Of a stretch of DNA of 42,742 bases, positions 32,341-42,519 are shown piece after piece. Source of the DNA: Zygnema cylindricum (lineage: Eukaryota > Streptophyta > Zygnematophyceae > Zygnematales > Zygnemataceae); NCBI GenBank assembly GCA_037447655.1, contig JBBHKE010001896.1, forward strand, positions 1 through 42,742, read 5' to 3'. Position numbers and translations under genes: made by a program. Below the pieces are notes generated by a model, which was not told the DNA's origin, made no database searches, and was given only the letters and a program-made list of their open reading frames with translations. How positions within the stretch are numbered: position 1 is the stretch's first letter; each line of letters begins with the position of its first letter.

Positions 32341-32778
32341 TTCACAAAATCATTAACGATTTTAACGATTTTTTCAAATCGTTGAATGCGTTACTTTCAT
32401 ATAATTCGAGCGATTGAATAGTGAGTAAAATACGATTTGAACAACCATGGATCTTATAGTATGTGTGCTTAATACGAATAGTATATATTACAAATATGCC
32501 CAGCGGACTAAACGGCAAGTCGTCAAGAAAATGGTGTTCCAGATTTGTCGCGCTGAAATTGACCATCATTGACTTTTTTTTTGAATTGGTCGCTTTTTGT
32601 ATCCTTGTTGGCACTTCCACAATTTCTTTTAGAAAATTTTAGGCTCGAGAACGGGCAGTCTGAAATTTTTGTGAGAAGGTGATACCAATCCACAAGAGGT
32701 GACTCATGTCACAAGCGTCGCCCGAAACGACCTTTTTATGAGCCAATAGGACCCATCATAAAACATTGCAGTCCAGTA

Positions 32779-33506
32779 CACCTTGAATCACTATTAGGGT
32801 AAATTGGTATTTAGTGTAAAAAAGCATATTACCGTATTCCAACAAAACATTAACTCCAATTAACACACAAAATGCTAATTAACAAACATAACACTAATTT
32901 GTACACATATGCCGAGAGTTTAGCAGCCCGTCTTTATTACTATGAATCATAGTTCAAAATTAGGTGAAAGTAGGCCCATACAATATGCCTATTGTACGCA
33001 AAACATACAATATGACCTTAAGACCCATATTGTATTGGTCGCAAAATGAAAAAAAAAGTAACAGGGTTGAGTTGCACATCGTTCGATAGAGAATTAAACG
33101 TCATCGGACGGTCGCTGATCAAAGTAGGGATCAAAGTAGCGATCTAAGAAGATCACATGAAAAGCCCATAACACAACTTGCGCCTACCAAAGGCCTACCA
33201 TAAAACGCCTACTTTTGAACTATGCTATGAATCAATTTGGAGTTCACTTTCAACGAGTTGACTCCCCTCACTTACGCGTTTCGACGCCATTATCTGACAC
33301 TTTTTCTGTACTTCTTTACGAAATCATTAGATATTCGTACATTACAGTATTTAAAGACTTTCTTAAATAGAGTAATTGACACTAATTAAATCATACCTTT
33401 ACTTAGCGCAAAGGGAAAATATTATTATCAATTATATTTTAGTTTTAATAGTCGTAATTTAGGGGCGCCGATGTATTATTGTTAACATTAATAGCGATTC
33501 ACGGTG
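32779..33506. mobile_element. TA-flanked MITE carrying a nested hAT-like MITE
   Basis: The ends CACCTTGAATCACTATTAGG (32779) and the complement of CACCGTGAATCGCTATTAAT (ending 33506) are imperfect inverted repeats in the same style as 26286 and 26949, with TA at 32777-32778 and 33507-33508. The 277-bp hAT-like MITE and its duplication account for 285 bases of the middle. The pairing is less certain than for the other two MITEs. Confidence 0.6.
32948..33224. mobile_element. hAT-like MITE, short form (277 bp)
   Basis: Ends CATAGTTCAAAATTAGG and CCTACTTTTGAACTATG with a perfect 8-bp target duplication CTATGAAT at 32940-32947 and 33225-33232. It matches both ends of the 996-bp element at 16120 but lacks that element's middle of about 630 bases. 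Shared landmarks include CCCATACAATATGCCTATTG and AAGCCCATAACACAACTT. Confidence 0.93.
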
Positions 33507-33508
33507 TA

Positions 33509-34764
33509 GTGTCGTTTTCGGGCTCAGAAAACGTTTTTTTTTTGCGCGAAGACCCGTTTCTTTGGCCCATTTCGTTGACCGGGTCTAAATTGCGGCCATT
33601 CACAATTCGCCGCGTTTTCCATTACAACTTAGGGCCAAGTTCCATCAATCGTTTTTGTAACCGTGCGGCCAACTCTACGGGCCGGGTTAATTGAAACGAT
33701 GTTCCATCACGAAGAGTATGTAATCCACGTGTTATACATTCAGTGGCACCACGTAGGTTTTGACAGGATATTGAAAATCTTTTAAAAATCTTCACGCCGA
33801 CAAATTTCACTTCAAATCTTCAGTTGCGTAAAATGTACTTGCGTACCAAGTCATAATACGACAAAAATTTTGTCCTCTCTGCAAACGCCAGTCTTTTACG
33901 CCAGCTCATTTTTTAGGGTTCGTGTTTTCGAACATGACCAAAATCCTTTGCCAAAAATAGTGTGACAAAAGAAATTGCGCGACGAAAGACCGTTTCGAGA
34001 TTGATTTTTTAATTTCAGTTGCATTTTGAATCGTACATACCATGTGCAAATTTCGTCAATTTTCGTTGGTTTTCCATCGTGACACGTAGCTTATTCGTCC
34101 AGCGCGTTATGTATCTGCCAACCCGCCTCTTACAAGTACGTTGGCAGCTACAGAGAAAAATGAAGCGAACGCCTCGCGGATGAACATCTGACAGACAGTG
34201 AGTATTACCTCCAAGACCTTCGGAGAGTATTGGCAAAATTCTCTGTAATGTTGTTTCGCTTATAAAAACAAAATTAGCGGTACGAATTGGTACGGATAGT
34301 CGCGGATTTCTGTAAACTACCCCACTTTTCGACTGATGGAGCTTGACCCTTAGAAAGGTAAATGTACTATAAGTACAGTACTGTTTTCAGTTTTCACGGC
34401 TGTTTTCCAAATTGTTGGGGGCTCAACTCACAAATTGGACGTACCAATTTCCTGTTTGGGGGACGTGTAAAACTATTTCAGTGCATCTTATTTTTTTTTT
34501 CTTTCTGAAAACACACGTGTAATAAAATAGCAGGTCCCAGTCTGTAACATCCGCCTGTTTGAATTTGAAAAGTTAAAACCGACATCGCGGGAATTTATTG
34601 AAACGAGAAACTAAGGAAATACAAACAAATAAAAATCCCGGACATGATATAATTTTCGGAACGAATTCCATACATTGATAAGCGATTCCCTTTGTCATCT
34701 CCGCAGAAGAGAAACTAAGAGTAAAAAAAAAAAACCCTAAAAAAAATAAAAAAAACCTTCCGCC
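33509..34764. other. Intergenic, upstream of the Hsp70-like gene
   Basis: No domain-bearing ORF. The 30 bases before the ATG at 34765 are almost pure A, so no clear core promoter can be placed. Confidence 0.55.
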
Positions 34765-35668
34765 ATGTTTTCCCAGCACCATCGAGAAAGATATATCGTC
34801 GCTCTCGACTTCGGAACCACGTTTTCCGGCGTCGCATTCGCTCGCGAGTCCTTTCCCGACGATATTTTCCTCATCCACCATTGGCCGGCGCAGGAAGAGG
34901 CTGGATGCCGTACTGCAAAACGCCGACCGCACTTTGGTACATGCCGGACCAACAAGGTGGCTGGGTCGCACGTGCGTGGGGCTGGCAGGCTGTCGCCGGT
35001 TTTGCCAAAGAATCCGAAGATGCACGACGTAGAAAAACAGAGGCAGAAAAACCTGCAGGATATATTTTAAAGAGATTTAAGCTCCATTTGTCCGATGACG
35101 TGACGCCTGAAACCCAAACCGGTCTTCCTCCCGGTGTTACTGCTAACAGGGCGATTGCCGACTACTTGCGAGGCATGGCTGAGTTTGTTCTGAACGAGCT
35201 GCGGAGAAACTTTGGCTCACACGTGCGAATGAAGGAATTAGAGTGGGCGCTCACTGTGCCCGCTATCTGGGGAGAAAGGGCAAAACAGAAAATGCGAGAT
35301 CTTGCCCGAGAAGCCGGGATGACTGTGGAAGGATCTCCTCCTCTCAGCATCATTCTGGAGCCAGAGGCGGCCTCCACGTATTGCCACCACAAGAAGGCGG
35401 TCGTAGTGCAGAAAAAAGACAGAATACTGATTCTTGACGCGGGAGGAGGCACAGTGGACATTGTGCTTCATGAAAAGGTGGGAAATGGACCGGAGGTGAG
35501 AGAGATAACAAGGAGCAGTGGAGGGCTGTGTGGGTCTTCCTACGTTGACGACGGTTTTTCTAAATTTTTGGAGCAGAAGATAAGTTGTTTAAAGAGCTGC
35601 TTGCAGCAGGATCCGAGCATGGCAGGAAAGCTGTTAAAGCAATGGGATGAAATCAAGAGGACATTCAG
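34765..35668 (+). CDS. Hsp70-fold (HSPA12-like) ATPase, exon 1, frame broken
   Basis: HSPA12-type proteins keep the actin/Hsp70 ATPase fold without a classical substrate domain; the function of plant members is little known. ATG 34765 opens RYIVALDFGTTFSGVAFARE, the phosphate-1 loop (34807-34830). Between about 34885 and 34905 the frame changes: HHWPAQ continues as GWMPYCKTPTALWYMPDQQG in the frame open to 35672. That frame carries RFKLHLSDDVTP, the phosphate-2 motif LDAGGGTVDIV (35433-35465) and SILEPEAAS-like sequence. The donor is AG/GTGAGA at 35668/35669, phase 2. The break means a pseudogene or an indel error. Confidence 0.75.
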
Positions 35669-35971
35669 GTGAGATCACATCGATCCAGTCAAAACTTTGA
35701 AATGCGACAAAAATTGAGCTACATTCCCATTTGACTTCTGTTTCTTCATTGTAAGATTATTGTGTCTGTATGTACAGTACTGTAGTCAAATTCTATTTCA
35801 AGACATAATTGAACTTTGCACGCACAAAAATTTATTTGTTATCGTACCCATATTCCCCTATGCATATTCAACTGCATGATTCTTCTAAACAATGACTTTT
35901 TTTGTTGACAAAATATGCTGCATTTTATGTTTTCTGCGGTGATGGTCTCTCGAAATACTTTGATGTTCCAG

Positions 35972-36738
35972 ACAAGCTTGCCGCTGCTTGGAAGAAAACA
36001 GGTGCCAAAGAACCTGACTTTGATTCGATTGAGCTTACAAACAAAGACATGATGGGAATATTGGACCCTATAGTAAATAAAGTGATCGACCTTGTGAGGG
36101 CACAACTGTCAAAAGCTGGGAAATGCAAAGTCATTTTTGCAGTAGGGGGGTTCTCAGGAAACCCCTATCTCGTTAAGAAACTGGACGAGAAGTTCAAAAG
36201 TACAGGTCTAGTTGAAATGGTTGTGGTGCCGCCCAATCCCGGTGCCGCCATCTGTCACGGAGCGCTGCTGCAGAGATTGCATCCGGGCAGAATTATTTCG
36301 CGAATTGCGCGAAAAACTTACGGAGTAGCTATTTTGAGCCCCTTTGAGGCTGGTGTTCATCCAGAAAGCAAACGTCTTGTCCTCAGCAACGGAGAAGTTA
36401 GATGCAACAATGTGTTTTCCGTATTTGTGAGAAATGGAGAAACAGTAGACACCGAAGCGGTCATTAAAAAAAGACAAATTCCAATGGAGGCTACTGATAA
36501 AAGGATCGTAGTTTCAGTATATAGTACCGAATCGCCGTCACCCTATTATGTGGATGAGCCGGGAGTGACATTGGAGGGCACAATTACAGTGGATATGCCT
36601 GACACCAGGCTTGGAAAAAATAGGGAGGTTGAGATCAGTATGTCTTTTGGGAAAACCTCTATTGAAGTGACGGCGCGAGGCATCAATTTCAAAGAAGGAA
36701 AAAATTCATCGAAGTTGCCAGTAATATTTGCGACGTGA
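35972..36738 (+). CDS. Hsp70-fold (HSPA12-like) ATPase, exon 2
   Basis: It follows the only nearby acceptor (GATGTTCCAG, AG at 35970-35971) and is open to TGA 36736-36738. The C-terminal ATPase lobe has the adenosine motif VGGFSGNPYLVKKL (about 36142-36183), VVVPPNPGAAICHGALL and RIARKTYGV, as in HSPA12-like proteins. The tail ends at VIFAT without an EEVD-type signal. The acceptor is phase 1 while the exon 1 donor is phase 2, so direct joining fails. Either a micro-exon in 35669-35971 is missing from my model or there is a second indel. Confidence 0.75.
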
Positions 36739-37508
36739 CTCTTCGACATCAGATGTCTGCTTCTACTAAATGAAAAATTGTTAATTTTCATAAAAAAGTA
36801 TGTAAGAATTTGCATAAAAAAGCATATAAGAACTGTTAGTGTCCATAGGAAAGCATATAAAACTGATAGTGTGCAACCTTAAAGAAGAAGTCGGTTATGC
36901 CAGCTGTCCAATTGTTAGCCTGCCCTTAACCGTTTTGCCGGTGGATAGAAATATCAGCTTCTAGTGTATAATCAGCTTCATGAACAGATTATTCGACTAT
37001 TTGGTGGATTCACTAGAATTTTTTAGTTTTACTTTGTGAGAATAAGTTTATTTTATTTGTGTATAAATTTTAATTCTAATTTTATTTTTATTATGAGCAA
37101 CAACAGTCTTGTTGATGTATGCTTCTGAAAATGACAAGGTCTGGGGTGATGAATGAAACGATTTCTTAATAGATATCAATAGTTACATTTCCTGAAGGTC
37201 TACAAATGTAAAATCCGAATAGCATATCCTACTAAAATCATCAAAACACCAAGAAACTAAAAAATAGAATTGTGTGTTTATGGACGTCGTCAAGTAATTT
37301 TCTCTTTTTGGTGCAATATTGTTGGTTTGTTTTGTATCGGCTAAAGCTCTTCACGTTGATAAAATAGAAGAAATTAGCCAAAAGCAATTAGATAAAATAA
37401 AAATGAATCAGAAATGAAATGAAAAAAAAAAAACAGAAATGAATCAGTCTAGTACATGAAAGCAACAGACGGAATTTCATTAAACTCTTTGTTTCTGGAA
37501 GCTTTGGC
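36739..37508. other. Intergenic, 3' of the Hsp70-like gene
   Basis: AT-rich; it probably includes the gene's 3' UTR. A short repeat, CATAAAAAAG(C/T)ATATAAGAA, recurs at about 36789-36860. Confidence 0.5.
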
Positions 37509-37735
37509 TTGTTCAAGAAAGAAAATAAAAAGAAAGAAAAAAGAAAAGAAAAGAGAAAAGAGAAAAGAAATGGAAAAGAAAAACGAAAAGAAAAAAGAAA
37601 AGAAAAAAGGAAAAAGAAACGAAAAAAAAAACGAAAAAAGAAAAAAGAGAAAAGGAAAAAGAAAAAAAGAAAAAAAAAAAAGGGAAAAAAGAAAAAAGAA
37701 AAGAAAAAATCCGAAAAAGAAAAGCAAAAGCTGGG
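37509..37735 (+). repeat. AAAAG-type purine tract
   Basis: About 225 bases of A/G sequence with imperfect AAAAG/AAAGAAA units. Open frames across it on both strands are artefacts. Confidence 0.95.
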
Positions 37736-38101
37736 AGAATTTGAATCCGAGACCTCAGAATGACAGACAAGTCACACCTACGTATAGAAGAGGGATTCTT
37801 AGATTTATAATAAGTTAGACAATCGAGATATGTGGAAAATATAATCAATACATTCAGTGTTGCTGTTATTAATCTTCAATATTGGTTTGTCTACATAAAA
37901 ACACGAGTTTATCTAGCCAAGGATGTTATCATACATGGGCTTTTCAGGGTTTTTTTAGGGTTATTGACGACTATGTCAATTAAGTTTCAACAAGATGACT
38001 TTCTTTGCTCTATCTTGGGTAGCAAACAAAAGAAAATATTCAAGCATATCGTAATGCTGAAATTTACGATACAATTTTTTTGATGTTTGTGAGGATGTAC
38101 T

Positions 38102-39076
38102 TCACATTCGTTTGGTAGGTATATGTGGATAGACCTGGCATGGAATGACAATATTTTTAATTCGGAACCCAGGAAGGGTCATGAATGCCGAAATTGCATT
38201 TATTTTTTCCTCCTCCGTCCACTCGTCATCGAATGCACGAATCAGCTTCACGTGAATGCCGTCTACCCTAACATTTTCTTTAAGACGGATAATTGAAGCA
38301 GGCGGATTGAATGAAAAGGCGAGGCAATGGATCTTCCAGGCAGAGAGACTGACCTCCTGAAAGTCACTAAAAAGCACATCCATATCGCTGGAGATATCAT
38401 CAAAACCGCCTTTTCCACTATTTATCAAACTCATCCGGAGTATTGCCCACTTTTCATCATAGAAAGCTTGAAATTTTAGGTTTTCCTTGTAGATTTCCTG
38501 AACCATGTCACTTTTCAAACCTGAGCTTTCCATGAAACGATCGTTACATCGAGAAACCGCATCTATGGATGTCTCTCCACCGGCTTGAAATTGCTCATTC
38601 TCAAAGTTTTCAAAGACAAGGTTGACCACTTGGCTGGTCAACGCATTCTTTAATCCAGAACGACCTTGTTGTACTATGTGATTTAGTGTCTGGGAAACTA
38701 TTTTATGCGGATCGACCCCTTTCTGCTCAAAAAATTTCAGAAGTCTTTGAGTAAAAGTGGCAAGGACCTGTCGAAAGTCAGAAAGGGCGGTTATGAGATG
38801 AGCAGGAGCAGGTCCATCAATTCTGTATGAGCTGCTATACCCCTCCACTAGCTTAGCATGAGCTGTCTCAAGGGCTTGAAGGTCGTCTTCCAATTCGGAA
38901 ATGCGATCATTTGCCATAGATTGTTTATTTTGAAGCTCTTCGATTGTTGCTTTTGCCATATTAAAATCTTTCTGGAAGTCATGGACACCTTGGAGCGTCA
39001 TCTTCATTTCTTCTCTTGCCTCCTTCTTTTCAGAAGGAATTGCGTCAATCGCACTGTTTTTGGAGGGAATACGTCC
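38102..39076 (-). CDS. GIL1/IRKI-like (DUF641-like) C-terminal exon
   Basis: The exon begins after acceptor TTTTCTCTTGCAG at 39077 in phase 0 and ends in a stop at 38102-38104 (324 codons). It opens with a charged coiled coil (EEMKMTLQGVHDFQKDF; ELEDDLQALETAHAKLVEGY). The end has CLAFSFNPPASIIRLKENV and AFMTLPGFRIKNIVIPCQVY, which resemble the C-terminal block of plant DUF641 proteins such as GRAVITROPIC IN THE LIGHT 1 and IRKI (my recall of the family, not a search). Those proteins act in gravitropism and kinase binding, largely as coiled-coil scaffolds. No enzyme motif is visible. It splices in phase to the NPH3-like exon at 39497. Confidence 0.65.
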   Translation of the reverse strand, partial: GRIPSKNSAIDAIPSEKKEAREEMKMTLQGVHDFQKDFNMAKATIEELQNKQSMANDRISELEDDLQALETAHAKLVEGYSSSYRIDGPAPAHLITALSDFRQVLATFTQRLLKFFEQKGVDPHKIVSQTLNHIVQQGRSGLKNALTSQVVNLVFENFENEQFQAGGETSIDAVSRCNDRFMESSGLKSDMVQEIYKENLKFQAFYDEKWAILRMSLINSGKGGFDDISSDMDVLFSDFQEVSLSAWKIHCLAFSFNPPASIIRLKENVRVDGIHVKLIRAFDDEWTEEEKINAISAFMTLPGFRIKNIVIPCQVYPHIPTKRM

Positions 39077-39496
39077 CTGCAAGAGAAAATTCAAAAACTA
39101 CATGTTAAACAAGCATAGCTTAAAAGGATTTTGAAATAGTATTACATGAGAAAATTGTGGCATTGAGTCAAACACATTGTAATCTAAAGTGGCACAGCCA
39201 TTTATTCAATTGCATTTGATAAAACCAACTTGAGATGAAGTGCTAAAAATCATAATCAATTACAAAAACACATCTCTATTTTAATCAGGCAAAATCTTAC
39301 ACTGGTAACACTTTGAAAAAAAAATTAACCCATGTAAAAAACGCCATTTATTTCCACCTGACAATTCGCCAGATTCAAAATTCTTCCGATTTCACTTCAT
39401 CATGAGCTCAAGCATCAAACGGATCGTCATATTCTCAAAGACATTCAAAAATGGAAAGAAAAGGAAAAACAGGTTACAAACAAATGACAAGTCTAC

Positions 39497-40215
39497 CTGT
39501 TCTCCCGAATCTTGTAATGTTTTTTGCAGTATTTTTTTTTCTTTCTCTGCAGTTTTTTTCACAGTCGCCTCTGTGGTGGACGGTCTTTCTTTCAGACCGA
39601 CAGAGTAATTCGAATTCCTTTGTCCCAAATGTGTCGCGTACAGCTTGGCAATAGAGCGAACCATAATCGAAGCTCTCTGATTCCTGCCCATATGGCTGGC
39701 CTTAGCTTCTGAAAGCTTGAAGGGGTCCACATACTCGTACAGCTGCATTCAAATATTGCTTTCTTCCGGATGATGGTTCATGAATCGGTTGATTGCGTCA
39801 TATAACAGGTCAGAGCTTCTGCGAGCTTGATCTGGTAAGGCTTTCACCAGATTTAAGATGTGGAGGTACAATTCGCTACTATAACGAGCACCCCAATATA
39901 GATAGGTGTCAACCAGTGATCCCACAGAAAACATCTCTTCTGATGGAAAATTGGTGCCGCTTCTCTTGAAGTTTTCACTGTAACGGTTGAGAATGGAAGA
40001 CACATTTTGTAATTTCAAAGCTTGAAGGCTTTTCAGTTTTAAGGTATGCAACTGTTTGCTCAACAGTTTCTCCAATGCCTCTGTGTAGTACTCACTCTTA
40101 AGCTCACATGTAAATTTTAACAGAGTCACAGTGTATGAATTGTCAGTATGTGACCGTAATGCCTCATAAATTAGCCATTCGAGGAAGGTACGAGTGTTGA
40201 TCTCCAGCCTTGGAC
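39497..40215 (-). CDS. NPH3-like domain exon with an internal TGA
   Basis: NPH3/RPT2-type proteins are plant BTB adaptors in phototropin signalling. In one frame from about 40215 the exon reads INTRTFLEWLIYEALRSHTD, LVDTYLYWGARY, NLVKALPDQARRSSDLLYDA and INRFMNHHPEESNI. After a TGA (39749-39751) the same frame continues MQLYEYVDPFKLSEAKASHM, GRNQRASIMVRSIAKLY. This follows NPH3: LVDGYL, the LP-ARxxxDGLYRAID motif, the HP motif, then LCxLMDxxKLSxEA. A basic coiled-coil-like tail (EATVKKTAEKEKKIL) reaches donor CAG/GTAGAC at 39497/39496, phase 0. The TGA is either a nonsense mutation or an error; no GT-AG pair removes it neatly. Confidence 0.7.
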
Positions 40216-40220
40216 CATTG

Positions 40221-40459
40221 TCATTTTAAGATTGGTAGCTTAGATAACGTGGGCCTTTCAATCTCATCAGCAGGATAGCTCAGTAACCAATTATAGTCTT
40301 CTTTAGCAAGATGGTTTCCTAGCTTAACAAAGGCTAGAGATGACAGGTGAAATAGTTTTAAACTTTCCTGAAGCATGCTCGGTGGCAAAGACACTAATCT
40401 TCTAAAAAAAATTATGGCTTCATGGACTAATTTAACATCGTCTAAACTTTTTGCATAAT
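40221..40459 (-). CDS. NPH3-like gene, internal exon
   Basis: It begins at acceptor TTTTTGTTGCAG (AG at 40461-40460) with two bases completing a codon: YAKSLDDVKLVHEAIIFFRR to SYPADEIERPTLSKLPILK, ending in a TGA at 40221. The next part of the gene (40215 down) is in a frame shifted by one, with no intron-sized gap, so a one-base indel near 40220 is likely. The segment is helical, as expected between the BTB and NPH3 parts, but I cannot confirm it as a domain by eye. Confidence 0.5.
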
Positions 40460-40514
40460 CTGCAACAAAAATAATGCAGTTCAAGTTAATCAGCAATCGC
40501 GGTGAGGTTCATAC

Positions 40515-40690
40515 TGCAACTGTTCCATTGACATTCTTCAAACAAATCCAGAAAGAAAAACATTGAATTCCAGAAGTGTAGAACTCCAATATTGGCATAG
40601 GTTAAATTACTGCAACTCAGAGCTGGAAAAACCATATCTGCCAGACTGGATTCTAAGCAAAATGAATTAGCATACGCATACAAACTCACA
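40515..40690 (-). CDS. NPH3-like gene, BTB-like exon (partial)
   Basis: FVSLYAYANSFCLESSLADM then LTYANIGVLHFWNSMFFFLD resembles the end of a plant BTB domain, where S/ANV..LR.AA.FL.M is usual. It ends at donor GCA/GTATGA (40515/40514) in phase 1, matching the phase of the acceptor at 40460 across a 55-base intron. The 5' edge is uncertain: no acceptor between 40690 and 40792 agrees in phase with the exon ending at 40793. Confidence 0.45.
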
Positions 40691-40792
40691 AACTCCTCAT
40701 TTATACAAAATATTTGGCAGTAAGACAGTTTTTGAAAGAGATAGTGAATGAGCATATTGTCGTGTCTCAGCAACAAGGGTCTAGATTCTTAC

Positions 40793-41108
40793 CTACGACG
40801 ATCTTTTGGCAATCCGAGACAGCTTCCACCGAACTTGTTTTTTTTACACAATCCAGGAAACAAAATGCCCTGTCCAAGATGGCATATACATGCGCCTGGT
40901 GAAAGTTGCTTTCGGATTGGAGAGTCATACCGCCGCTTAAGTTCTCTTCCCCAGCGCGCCGAGTCTCGGATACGGGCAGCACTGAGGCCCTATTGGTTCG
41001 TTCAAGGTGTGGGATCTGGTCGTTCCGCGTCACCGCTTCGGAACTATGATGGCCGAAGCCGCAATTGCTCGCGACATTCCCGGAGGAAAAAGACGGTTTG
41101 TTATGCAT
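40793..41108 (-). CDS. NPH3-like gene, putative first exon
   Basis: From ATG 41108 the frame runs to donor GTAG/GTAAGA (40793/40792), a strong donor. The last about 40 residues (ESNFHQAHVYAILDRAFCFL, DCVKKTSSVEAVSDCQKIVV) could be the start of the protein's helical or BTB part. The first 60 residues are unstructured. The assignment rests on the donor and on position; I recognise no domain. Confidence 0.35.
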
Positions 41109-41885
41109 TCTGAAAGAGGGAGACAGCCGAGGAGGAGTACGATGGGGAGAGCTATATCAAGGGAGAAGGAAGGGAAACAAAATGTGGGAACCAGACCAGA
41201 TAGAGATAGGAGGCCGATTGAGGGGGAAATAGGAAGGAGGCCAATTGACGGAGAATTAGGAAGGAGGTCATGGCCGGCTGACATCCGACATTTTGTGGTA
41301 CTTTTTCTTACTCTGTCGTACGTGTCAACCGTCAGATCAGTTTTTTCTTTCCTGTTCGCTGTTTGACTGTCCGTTGTCAAACATGCAACAGTTGTCTGAA
41401 CGCGTTTTAGACTAAAGTCCTTAACACGGTACGGTATTATACGGCATACAGTTTGCGGCATTCTCCACGTTAAATTTAAAGCATGATATTTTTACCGCTT
41501 CGTTGTCGGTGACGTATGAAATGTTGGATTTACACGTACGAAATGATAAATTCTGTGTGTTTGTACTTTATAATGTCCGATCTCTTAAGATCGTATCGGT
41601 GCGCTGAGGCGATTATCCTATTGGTCGTGCTCAGTGCGCGCGGGTCCGGACGCAAGGCGCGCCGACATCGCAGATCTCTTTTCAACTGTGCAGATACAAT
41701 CCGTACAGATTCCTTTTAGTGCGTTTCGTAAAGCGTACAAAAGGATTGAAAATGGACTGAATATTTGTCACCCCTAAAGTTAGCGAAGACTGCAGGAAAT
41801 ACTCAATGCTCGGAGACTGGCGAAAGGGGCGAATCGGCGTCGGCCGAAATCGCGCCATCAAATGTTTTGTTTGGTTCGCGTCAGT
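41109..41885. other. Intergenic, upstream of the NPH3-like gene
   Basis: Holds the dispersed repeat copy B at its right end. No further gene is seen. Confidence 0.5.
41488..41700. repeat. Dispersed repeat, copy B (uninterrupted)
   Basis: CGTTGTCGGTGACGTATGAA...TACACGTACGAAAT, then ATCGTATCGGTGCGC...GCGCGCCGACATCGCAGAT, match the two halves of copy A on either side of the hAT-like element at 24940-25823. Confidence 0.65.
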
Positions 41886-42511
41886 CAGAGGTCGCAAACG
41901 GTCAACCGAAACTGTGACCGACCGTTAACCGACCGCCCGCGCCGGATCCGGAACGGATTCGGTTACCAAATTTTGGGGGTCGGGCGGTTACGGTAGGTTG
42001 ATTCACCAGGAAAAAAAAAAACGGCCGGTTACGGTCGGTCAACAAAAAACCAAAAAAAATGAATATTTTGTAGTCCCTATAATCTAACATTCTTGTACTT
42101 TGTACTCTTTGGCATCGTGGAAGTACGTGACATCATGATTAGCATCGCAAATCTGACACGGTACTAGAGTAAGCTATTTATTTCGCAAATCTTAGGGAAC
42201 GCGACAAAGCGTCGCAAATCTGACACGGTACTAACACTATTCATTTCGCAAATCTTAGGGAACGCGACAAATCGTAATTATCGGCTTATTCCGTTGTACA
42301 TTGATTAATTTTGTACTTTTTTGGTTACGGGCGGGCACGGTTAGTCGCGAAAAATCAAGATTCGATTAATATTTTTTTTCGTAAACGACGGTCGGTTAAC
42401 GGTTAACAATTTTGGAGCGTGACAAAACTCGGTCGGGCGTCGGTTACTCAGATTTTGAAAAAAAAAAACGGTCGGTTTCGGGTATGATTTTTTTGACTTT
42501 TGCGACCTCTG
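41886..42511. mobile_element. hAT-like nonautonomous transposon (626 bp)
   Basis: Ends CAGAGGTCGCAAA and TTTGCGACCTCTG form a 13-bp terminal inverted repeat, with an 8-bp target duplication GCGTCAGT at 41878-41885 and 42512-42519. CAGAGGT is a common hAT terminus. Subterminal sequence is rich in CGGTCGGTTA/TAACCGACCG motifs in both directions. No transposase ORF. Confidence 0.93.
42142..42270 (+). repeat. Two-copy tandem duplication inside the hAT-like element
   Basis: Units of about 65 bases (GCATCGCAAATCTGACACGG... and GCGTCGCAAATCTGACACGG...) end alike in TTAGGGAACGCGACAAA. Confidence 0.88.
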
Positions 42512-42519
42512 GCGTCAGT

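Noticed and set aside
35162-35461. Minus-strand ORFs opposite the Hsp70-like exon
   Set aside because: Shadow frames of a conserved plus-strand coding exon.
37449-37848. Lys/Glu-rich and Phe-rich ORFs
   Set aside because: Translations of the AAAAG tract on both strands; no coding signal outside it.
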